Positions 6,209 through 11,764 of a stretch of 11,764 nucleotides of DNA are shown piece by piece. The first letter of the stretch is position 1. Each line of letters opens with the position of its first letter. The notes beneath the pieces were generated by a model, which did not search any database, had not been told where the DNA came from, and saw only the letters and a program-made list of their open reading frames with translations. Made by a program: the position numbers and the translations under genes. The stretch covers positions 1-11,764 of the forward strand of contig JAISPK010000015.1 in the NCBI GenBank assembly GCA_031274985.1, given 5' to 3'. This stretch comes from Coriobacteriales bacterium (GTDB lineage Bacteria > Actinomycetota > Coriobacteriia > Coriobacteriales > UBA8131).

Positions 6209-7151
6209 ACTCAGCCGGGGTTTCCTGTGAGCTCTTGACCAGCTCGCCAATGGCGCCGACAACACTGCCAATACCCTGCATCTCAAGCGGCAGGAAGATC
6301 TTCGTTGCCCTGCCGTCAGCGATATTGCGCAGCGCGTTGATGTAGTTATAGGCCAGCAGGTCATCGGTTGGATCCCCGTTGTGAATGGCGTTAAAGACAT
6401 TGGTGATTGCCTGCGCCTCGCCCTCGGCAATGAGGATCTTCTGAGCCCGCTCAGCACTCGCGATTTCCTTGATTGCCGTGGCGCGGCCCTCAGCCTCAAG
6501 AATAGCGCTCTGCTTGGTACCTTCGGCGCGGTCGATAGCAGCGGTCTTGTCGCCTTCTGCCTCAAGGATCATAGCGCGACGGTCACGCTCGGCCTTCATC
6601 TGACGGTGCATCGCCTGGGTCACATCTGCCGGCGGTTCGATACGCTGCAGCTCTACGCGCACCACGCGCACACCCCACTTATCGGTTGCATCGTCGAGGA
6701 TATTACGCAGGGTCACGTTGATCTTCTCACGACTCGTCAGACTCTCATCCAACTGCATCTCGCCGATGACGTTACGGAGATTGGTCTGCGCCAGCTTTGT
6801 GGCCGCCAAGAAGAAATTGGCTACGTTATAGATGAGTTTGAAGGGGTCGGTTGCCTCGTAATAGACCACCGCGTCCACGGTTACTGCCACGTTGTCTTTG
6901 GTGATGACCTCTTGTGGCGGCACGTCCACCACGTTCTCGCGCATGTCTACCTTGGTTACCCGGTCAACGAAGGGAACGAGCAGGTGCAGGCCCGGCTCCC
7001 AGGTGCGCAGGTAACGGCCCAGCCGCTCTACCACGCCTTTTTCGTGCGGGCGGATGATCCGCACCGCGCGGATGGCAAAAATCAGCAATACGATGACTAC
7101 GATAACACCTAAGATAGTTGCCGCAGTAATGGAAGATTCCAAAATATCCAT
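6207..7151 (-). CDS. SPFH/stomatin-family membrane protein (QmcA/slipin-like)
   Basis: This is a 314-residue stomatin-type protein, the usual length for bacterial QmcA/slipins. One N-terminal membrane segment (about 10-30) is followed by an SPFH domain (about 31-190) with typical blocks such as 'RPHEKGVVERLGRY' (34-47), 'EPGLHLLVPFVDRV' (52-65), 'VDVPPQEVITKDNV' (75-88) and 'ERDRRAMILEAEGDK' (188-202). A coiled coil with repeated Ala-Glu-Gly motifs (about 190-250) and a short hydrophobic C-terminal region follow. Such proteins oligomerise in membrane microdomains and act as scaffolds for proteases and other complexes. The ATG at 7151 has AAAGG 7 nt upstream. It follows the NfeD gene by 57 bp in the same direction; NfeD and stomatin genes are well-known operon partners. 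The 3' end runs into the repeat island. Confidence 0.93.
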   Translation of the reverse strand: MDILESSITAATILGVIVVIVLLIFAIRAVRIIRPHEKGVVERLGRYLRTWEPGLHLLVPFVDRVTKVDMRENVVDVPPQEVITKDNVAVTVDAVVYYEATDPFKLIYNVANFFLAATKLAQTNLRNVIGEMQLDESLTSREKINVTLRNILDDATDKWGVRVVRVELQRIEPPADVTQAMHRQMKAERDRRAMILEAEGDKTAAIDRAEGTKQSAILEAEGRATAIKEIASAERAQKILIAEGEAQAITNVFNAIHNGDPTDDLLAYNYINALRNIADGRATKIFLPLEMQGIGSVVGAIGELVKSSQETPAE

Positions 7152-7209
7152 GGTTACGCCTTTCTTCGACTCTTACAACTTATACAGCTCTTACCACTTA
7201 CTTTGCCGC

Positions 7210-7779
7210 TTAAGATTCGTGGGACTTCTTGCGGCTCTCGTCAACGTTAACAAACTGAGGCGCCTCAAGGGGCGTTTTGGTCGGAGGCTCTTTGCTTGCA
7301 GCAAAAGACTGCTCCTGCCCGGTATCCGCCGAAGCATCCAGCGGCAACACCTTTACCACCAGCGAGTTGCTGTTGACGGCAAGCACTTCAACAGGCGTGC
7401 CCGCCTCAGGCTTATAACCGTCCGCAGTGCTGGCATTCCAGAGCTCGCCGCCCACCATCACTCTGAATTCGCGGGTTGCACTCTGCCCCTCAACCACGGC
7501 ACCCTGCATGCCCACAAGGCGCTCGGCTCCAGCCTTAACATTGCTTGCCTTCTTGGTGATGTGGCGGGCAAACGGCCGCAGGGCAACCAGTGCTATCACC
7601 GAGATGACGATAAAGACGACAACCTGCCACACCAGGCTCAGCCCAAGGGCATTGCCGATGGCCGCCAACACCGCGCCGATAGCAAACGGCAGCAGGAAAA
7701 ATGAGAGCGAGAGCATCTCGCCAATAAAGAGAACCGCAGCAGCGATAATCCAAATCCAAAACCAGGGTAATGCTTCCAC
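7210..7779 (-). CDS. NfeD-family membrane protein
   Basis: This is a short-form NfeD protein of 189 residues. After a few residues, hydrophobic segments follow at about 5-25, 27-46 and 48-68. A C-terminal OB-fold NfeD domain then spans about 86-147: 'LVGMQGAVVEG', 'FRVMVGGELWNASTADG' (105-121), 'GTPVEVLAVNSNSLVVKVLP'. The last 40 residues look disordered. Long NfeD forms carry a serine protease domain; this one does not. It probably assists assembly or function of the stomatin-family protein encoded next. I chose GTG 7779 because GGGAG lies 5 nt upstream and the membrane region begins right after it. The frame stays open back to 8073, but that longer version would overlap the start of argS on the other strand and adds no recognisable domain. 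Confidence 0.9.
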   Translation of the reverse strand: MEALPWFWIWIIAAAVLFIGEMLSLSFFLLPFAIGAVLAAIGNALGLSLVWQVVVFIVISVIALVALRPFARHITKKASNVKAGAERLVGMQGAVVEGQSATREFRVMVGGELWNASTADGYKPEAGTPVEVLAVNSNSLVVKVLPLDASADTGQEQSFAASKEPPTKTPLEAPQFVNVDESRKKSHES

Positions 7780-7815
7780 GTGAGCTCCCTTCTCGTAGTG
7801 GGTCAGTAGGCCTTT

Positions 7816-7832
7816 GATTATAAGATATAATC
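7816..7832. promoter_or_regulatory. Palindromic divergent -10 boxes for argS and NfeD-stomatin
   Basis: GATTATA-aga-TATAATC is a perfect 7-bp inverted repeat with a 3-nt spacer. It contains TATAAT on the plus strand (7826-7831), placed to start argS about 30 nt upstream of its ATG. It also contains TATAAT on the minus strand (7822-7817), placed to start the NfeD operon about 30 nt upstream of its GTG. No consensus -35 is evident for either. The two polymerase sites overlap, so they should exclude each other. Confidence 0.6.
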
Positions 7833-7866
7833 TTAGGCTCTGCCTGTCGAAAAATCTGGAGAACCC

Positions 7867-9624
7867 ATGCGTCCTATCGTTGAAGCACATATCAATCAGG
7901 CACTTTCGAGTGCCGCGGCCTCGGGCGAGCTTTCCCTCGCAGGCAGCCCTGAGAGTGCAGTGGAGCGCCCGCGCGACCCTTCTCATGGCGACTGGGCCTG
8001 CACCATAGCGCTCAAACTGGCCAAGGAGTTGGGAAAGAACCCCCGCGAAATTGCCCGGATCATCGTTAAGCATCTTGCCAAGGACGCAACATTTGCCAAG
8101 GTAGAGATAGCCGGGCCGGGTTTTATCAACCTGACCCTTTCAGACAGCGCCCTTGCCGCAATGCTCCGCGAGGCCTTTGAGCAAAACACGGCGTATGCGA
8201 GCACAAATCTCGGAGCCGGCAGAACCATCAACGTTGAATTCATCTCCGCCAATCCCACGGGTCCTATGCACGTAGGCCACGGACGCTGGGCGGCGCTGGG
8301 CAACGCGCTCTGCAACGTACTTGAACACACCGGTTGGAAGGTGTGCAAAGAGTTTTACATAAACGACGCCGGCAATCAGATGGACAAATTCGGAGAATCC
8401 CTGGCCGCGCGCTATCTGCAGGAGCTGGGGGAGCAAGCCCCGGTACCTGAGGACGGCTACCACGGTACCTACCTCATTGACATCGCTAAAGAACTGGTGA
8501 ATGAGTTGGGCACCTCGTATCTGGAGGTCGCCGACGATACGCGTAACGCCGCCATGAGGGAGTTAGGCTACCAGCGTATGCTCAAGAGCCAGCAGGATGT
8601 CTGCCTGGCGCTCGGCCTGACTTTTGACGTTTGGTTCAGCGAACGTGAACTGTATGAGACCAAGGAACAGGGCGACGGTTCTGCCGATGGCATCAGTGAG
8701 GTAGAGGTCATGCTCAAAAAGCTCGAGCAGGGTGGCTATCTCTTTGAAAAAGAAGGCGCCACCTGGTTTAGAAGCACTAGTTTTACCGACGACAAAGACC
8801 GCGTGCTCATCAAGAGCGATGGTACGTACACCTACTTTGCCCCCGACATTGCCTACCATCTGGACAAGTTTGAGCGTCCGGTTAACGAAAGATATCCCAA
8901 AGGTGGCTCCGAGTACCTCATTAACATCTGGGGCGCCGACCACCACGGCTACGTCCCCCGCATGCAGGCGGCCGTGGCGGCGCTGGGACACGAGGGCAGG
9001 CTCTCGGTGATTCTCGGCCAGCTGGTCAATCTCTTCAGGGACGGCCAACCGGTACGGATGTCCAAACGCACGGGCGAGATGGTGACCTTTGAAGAGTTGG
9101 TAGAAGAGGTGGGCGCCGATGCCACCAAGTACCTCATGCTCTCACGCTCGGCCGACCAGCCCATTGACTTTGACATCGAGCTTGCCAAAAAGCAGGATGC
9201 GTCCAACCCCGTGTACTATGTACAGTATGCCCATGCCCGCATCTGTTCGGTGCTGAGAAAGGCGCGGGAAGCGGGCCTGGATGTTGAAGACCTTATGGGA
9301 GAGGTTGCTGCCCTTGAGGGCGTACCAAGCGGAGACGGAGACCTGCTCCTGTTGCTGCAGGCTGATGCCGAAAAGGACCTCATTCGCTATATCGGCCAGC
9401 TCGGCGAGCTCGTTGAGCAATGCGCCCGCGACCTTACACCCTTTAAGCTTGCCTATTATGCCGAGGGACTGGCATCACGGTTCCATAAATTCTATACCGA
9501 CTGCGTTATTATTGGTGAGGACACCAGCCTCAGCCGGGCCCGTTTGTATCTGAGCGAAACCACGCGTCGCGTATTGGCACTGGTATTAGGGCTCCTGGGT
9601 GTAAGCGCCCCGGAAAGAATGTAG
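7867..9624 (+). CDS. argS: Arginyl-tRNA synthetase
   Basis: This class I synthetase attaches arginine to tRNA-Arg in the cytoplasm and is essential. At 585 residues it is full length. An N-terminal Add-1 domain (about 1-100) contains 'ERPRDPSHGDWACTIALKLAK'-type residues from 33 to 53. The catalytic domain holds 'SANPTGPMHVGHGR' (127-140; the HIGH motif as HVGH 135-138), 'FYINDAGNQM' (163-172), 'WGADHHGYVPRM' (355-366) and 'RMSKRTG' (397-403, the KMSKS counterpart, degenerate as is usual in ArgRS). The C-terminal anticodon-binding domain includes 'NPVYYVQYAHAR' (447-458) and ends 'LLGVSAPERM', a tail typical of actinobacterial ArgRS. ATG 7867 is fixed by GGAG (7858-7861). It is followed by lysA after 81 bp; only a weak 5-bp hairpin with T6 (9621-9644) lies between, so read-through into lysA is likely. 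Confidence 0.98.
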   Translation: MRPIVEAHINQALSSAAASGELSLAGSPESAVERPRDPSHGDWACTIALKLAKELGKNPREIARIIVKHLAKDATFAKVEIAGPGFINLTLSDSALAAMLREAFEQNTAYASTNLGAGRTINVEFISANPTGPMHVGHGRWAALGNALCNVLEHTGWKVCKEFYINDAGNQMDKFGESLAARYLQELGEQAPVPEDGYHGTYLIDIAKELVNELGTSYLEVADDTRNAAMRELGYQRMLKSQQDVCLALGLTFDVWFSERELYETKEQGDGSADGISEVEVMLKKLEQGGYLFEKEGATWFRSTSFTDDKDRVLIKSDGTYTYFAPDIAYHLDKFERPVNERYPKGGSEYLINIWGADHHGYVPRMQAAVAALGHEGRLSVILGQLVNLFRDGQPVRMSKRTGEMVTFEELVEEVGADATKYLMLSRSADQPIDFDIELAKKQDASNPVYYVQYAHARICSVLRKAREAGLDVEDLMGEVAALEGVPSGDGDLLLLLQADAEKDLIRYIGQLGELVEQCARDLTPFKLAYYAEGLASRFHKFYTDCVIIGEDTSLSRARLYLSETTRRVLALVLGLLGVSAPERM

Positions 9625-9647
9625 ATTTATCTGCGCTGTTTTTTACT

Positions 9648-9682
9648 GGTGAAGCCCAACGGGATTATCAGCCCGGCTCACC
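9648..9682 (+). promoter_or_regulatory. Stem-loop just upstream of the lysA ribosome binding site
   Basis: GGTGAAGCC (9648-9656) can pair with GGCTCACC (9675-9682), with one bulged A, and an inner GGG/CCC pairing (9661-9663 with 9672-9674) is possible. It ends 12 nt before the AAAGGA site of lysA, so it could tune translation or mark an RNA processing point. It does not resemble a lysine riboswitch, which is far larger. Confidence 0.35.
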
Positions 9683-9705
9683 ATGAAACTCACGAAAGGA
9701 AGTAC

Positions 9706-11052
9706 ATGGCACACTTAGCACATGACCCCAACGCTCGTCCCGACGAGCGCACCACTGCGCAACTGGGCGCAGTGCTCTCCAAAACCGCCGAGGTCAAAAA
9801 CGACCACCTCTTTGTAGGCGGCGTAGACCTCGCGGAGCTGGCGCGCGAACAGGGCACGGCCCTCTACGTGATGGACGTAGCACAGATCACCCAGCAACTC
9901 AGAGCCTATAAAGCGGCTTTTGGCCCGGACAACCGGGTAGCCTTTGCCGGAAAGGCCTTTTTGAACAAGGCCATGGTGCGCCTCCTTGCAGGCGAGGGCT
10001 GCTACCTCGATGTATCCGGCGGGGGAGAGCTGGCCATTGCCCGTTCGGCAGGTTTTGATACCGCCCATATCATCGTTCACGGCAACAATAAAACCGAGAT
10101 AGAACTCGCAGAGGCCATCGAGGCCACAGCCGGTCTGATAGTGGCTGATTGTTTTGAAGAACTCGAGCGCATCAGCCGCCTGGCAACCGAACGCGGCGTG
10201 ACGCAGTCTATCCTGCTCCGCATTAAGCCGGGCGTTGTGGCCGACACCCATGAATTCATCCGCACCGGTGCCGAGGACAGCAAGTTTGGTTTTGGGCTCA
10301 GCGATGGTATGGCGCAGACCGCGGTAAAAATGGCTCTGCAGCTTCCGGGCATTCGCCTCAAGGGCCTGCACGTGCATATTGGCTCACAGATATTTGCCAT
10401 TGCACCCTATGCAGAGGCAGTGGCAGTGCTGGCTGATTTTTGTACGCTGCTGCAGTCCGAGTACGACTTTACTCCTGAGGTCCTTGACCTGGGCGGCGGG
10501 CTGGGTATTGCGTATCAGGCAAGCGACGAGCCCACGGCTATCAAGGAGCTGGGCGCTTTGATTACCACGGCGGTGGCAGAGGCCTTTGCAAGCGCAGAGC
10601 TGCCCCTCCCACAGCTTATCGTGGAGCCGGGACGCTCGATTGTTGCTACGGCAGGTATTACCCTCTATACGGTGGGAGCGGTTAAAGAACTCAAGGGAAT
10701 ACGTTGCTATGTTGCCGTAGATGGCGGCATGACCGACAATATCCGCACGGCTCTCTACGATGCCAAGTACGAGGCAGTCATTGCCAACAAGGCCGGCTGC
10801 AAGCGTGACGCACTGGTGACCATTGTGGGTAAGCACTGCGAGAGTGGCGACGTGGTGGCCATCGATGCCTCCATTCAAACCCCTCAACCGGGTGATATCG
10901 TGGCGGTGCTGGGCACCGGCGCCTATAATGCTACTATGAGTAGCAATTATAACGCCCAGGTGCGTCCGGCCGTGGTGTTTGTCGAAGACGGCACGGCAAC
11001 GGTAGTGCAGCGGCGAGAGACCTACGCCGATCTTATGGCGCGCGATATCTAG
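9706..11052 (+). CDS. lysA: Diaminopimelate decarboxylase
   Basis: This PLP-dependent enzyme converts meso-diaminopimelate to L-lysine, the last step of lysine synthesis. It has 448 residues, within the family range. The alanine-racemase-like barrel (about 60-310) has the PLP lysine in 'FAGKAF' (Lys83), 'DVSGGGELAIA' (102-112), 'KFGFGL' (193-198), 'HVHIGSQI' (222-229), 'LDLGGGLGI' (260-268) and 'VEPGRS' (306-311). The C-terminal beta domain has 'VDGGMTDNIRTALYDAKYE' (338-356) and 'KHCESGDVV' (376-384) with the catalytic Cys378. The motif that is YAxKA in many homologues is FAGKA here. ATG 9706 is set by AAAGGA (9695-9700); the frame extends back to GTG 9649, but that start lies in the stem-loop and lacks a ribosome binding site. 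Gene order argS-lysA-hom is classic for Actinobacteria. Confidence 0.97.
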   Translation: MAHLAHDPNARPDERTTAQLGAVLSKTAEVKNDHLFVGGVDLAELAREQGTALYVMDVAQITQQLRAYKAAFGPDNRVAFAGKAFLNKAMVRLLAGEGCYLDVSGGGELAIARSAGFDTAHIIVHGNNKTEIELAEAIEATAGLIVADCFEELERISRLATERGVTQSILLRIKPGVVADTHEFIRTGAEDSKFGFGLSDGMAQTAVKMALQLPGIRLKGLHVHIGSQIFAIAPYAEAVAVLADFCTLLQSEYDFTPEVLDLGGGLGIAYQASDEPTAIKELGALITTAVAEAFASAELPLPQLIVEPGRSIVATAGITLYTVGAVKELKGIRCYVAVDGGMTDNIRTALYDAKYEAVIANKAGCKRDALVTIVGKHCESGDVVAIDASIQTPQPGDIVAVLGTGAYNATMSSNYNAQVRPAVVFVEDGTATVVQRRETYADLMARDI

Positions 11053-11099
11053 TACGACCCCAAGCGCTATCCAGTACAAGAGAAACCAGAGGAAGCACT

Positions 11100-11764
11100 A
11101 TGAGCACAAGAGCGATAAAAGTTGGTTTAATAGGACTCGGCACCGTTGGCGGGGGAGTCATACAGATACTTAAAGAGCACAAAGAGGACTTCCTGCGCGA
11201 CCAGGGCGTTAACATCGAACTGGTTAAAGTTGCCTCTCGCACGCAAGAAAAGGCAGAGCGTTTGGGTGTAGCGGACCTGTATGTGGCCGATGCCTTTGAG
11301 ATCATCAATGATCCCGAGATAGACATTGTCATCGAGGTCGTCGGTGGCACCGGCATTGCCCGGGAGTATATCTATGCTGCGCTGAAAGCCGGCAAGCGAG
11401 TGGTTACCGCCAACAAAGCGGTCATGGCACAGGACTTTTACGAGCTGCTGGAGCTCAGCGGCTCCAAAGGGGTGGAGTTGGCCTTTGAGACGAGCGTGGG
11501 CGGTGGCATTCCCATCATCGGAGCGCTGCGCAACTCGCTCATCGGCAACCGCATTGAGAGCGTGATTGGCATTGTCAACGGCACTACCAACTATATGCTC
11601 ACGCAGATGACCCAAAACGGCAGCGACTACCACACGGTGCTGGGTGAGGCACAGGCGCTCGGCTACGCAGAAACCGACCCCACGGCAGATGTTGAGGGCC
11701 TGGATGCTGCGGCCAAAATCGCCATTCTCACCACGCTCTCTTACAATACCGAGGTGGTTTTAAG
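11100..11764 (+). CDS. hom: Homoserine dehydrogenase, 5' part (cut by window end)
   Basis: This is the first 221 residues of an NAD(P)-dependent enzyme that reduces aspartate semialdehyde to homoserine, the branch point toward threonine and methionine. Visible features are the Rossmann motif 'GLIGLGTVGGG' (9-19), 'VVTANKAVMA' (101-110, Asn105-Lys106), 'FETSVGGGIPII' (129-140), 'NGTTNYML' (160-167) and 'TDPTADVEGLDAAAKIAIL' (192-210), which carries the catalytic Asp201 and Lys206. The full protein would be about 430 residues, normally with a C-terminal ACT domain for threonine feedback; that part is outside the window. ATG 11100 is preceded by AGAGGAAG (11088-11095). It follows lysA by 47 bp and is probably cotranscribed with it; thrC and thrB often follow. 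Confidence 0.97.
   Translation, partial: MSTRAIKVGLIGLGTVGGGVIQILKEHKEDFLRDQGVNIELVKVASRTQEKAERLGVADLYVADAFEIINDPEIDIVIEVVGGTGIAREYIYAALKAGKRVVTANKAVMAQDFYELLELSGSKGVELAFETSVGGGIPIIGALRNSLIGNRIESVIGIVNGTTNYMLTQMTQNGSDYHTVLGEAQALGYAETDPTADVEGLDAAAKIAILTTLSYNTEVVL

Noticed and set aside
5990..6210. CRISPR array
   Set aside because: The 21- and 22-bp units are directly adjacent with no unique spacers, and no cas genes are present.
6009..6230. Short ORFs over the repeat island (VTLCRSR-repeat peptide on minus; a matching one on plus)
   Set aside because: They exist only because the 21-bp period keeps frames open; there is no ribosome binding site and the sequence is a known type of intergenic repeat.
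7780..8073. N-terminal extension of the NfeD frame
   Set aside because: It overlaps argS and its promoter on the other strand, has no domain, and GTG 7779 has a good ribosome binding site.
9621..9644. Terminator after argS
   Set aside because: The stem is only 5 bp with a G-T pair and four bases separate it from the T run; too weak to call.
9625..9705. Lysine riboswitch upstream of lysA
   Set aside because: The spacer is only 81 bp and lacks the multi-helix junction, which needs more than 160 nt.
9683..9718. 11-codon ATG ORF overlapping the lysA start
   Set aside because: No ribosome binding site and no lysine-rich leader peptide pattern; likely chance.
9715..11079. Long minus-strand ORFs opposite lysA
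   Set aside because: Shadow frames of a clear enzyme gene; no motifs recognised and no start signals checked that would support them.

Overview
The window looks like chromosomal DNA from an anaerobic-type Gram-positive actinobacterium, perhaps of the Coriobacteriia. This rests on the argS-lysA-hom gene order, an ArgRS ending in an actinobacterial-style 'LLGVSAPERM' tail, and moderate-to-high GC in the core genes. The assignment is an inference and no rRNA or marker tree was available. Most of the window is ordinary; the accessory parts are the first 3.7 kb and the 5.1-6.2 kb interval.

Layout: (1) 1-333 is the 3' end of a small metallophosphoesterase, followed by a strong ribosome binding site leading into a 21-codon ORF that may be a broken gene start. 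(2) 451-1119 (minus) is a PAP2 membrane phosphatase. It is divergent from 1349-3655 (plus), a large membrane-embedded family 2 glycosyltransferase with a cellulose-synthase-like catalytic core and an unusual insertion. (3) 3615-5078 (plus) is a cytoplasmic 5'-nucleotidase/UDP-sugar hydrolase whose start overlaps the glycosyltransferase end. (4) 5280-5916 (plus) is a HigB/HigA-type toxin-antitoxin pair preceded by three evenly spaced AT-rich repeats and closed by a strong, probably bidirectional terminator. (5) 5990-6208 is a composite non-coding repeat island: two copies of one palindromic repeat in inverted orientation enclose a 22-bp tandem array, a perfect hairpin and a 21-bp tandem array. 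(6) 7779-6207 (minus) is an NfeD-stomatin membrane operon. (7) 7867 to the end (plus) is argS, lysA (diaminopimelate decarboxylase) and the 5' part of hom (homoserine dehydrogenase).

How the genes fit together: argS-lysA-hom is a housekeeping group for arginyl-tRNA charging and the aspartate-family amino acids. NfeD and the SPFH protein are known partners in membrane microdomains, and their operon starts back-to-back with argS from a palindromic pair of -10 boxes. The PAP2, glycosyltransferase and nucleotidase genes could form a small surface-glycan module (polymer synthesis, lipid-pyrophosphate recycling, nucleotide turnover), but this is inferred from adjacency only.

No convincing entirely new system was found. 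The best leads are the inserted domain and odd C-terminal overlap of the glycosyltransferase, the architecture of the repeat island, and the phased repeats in front of the toxin-antitoxin operon.
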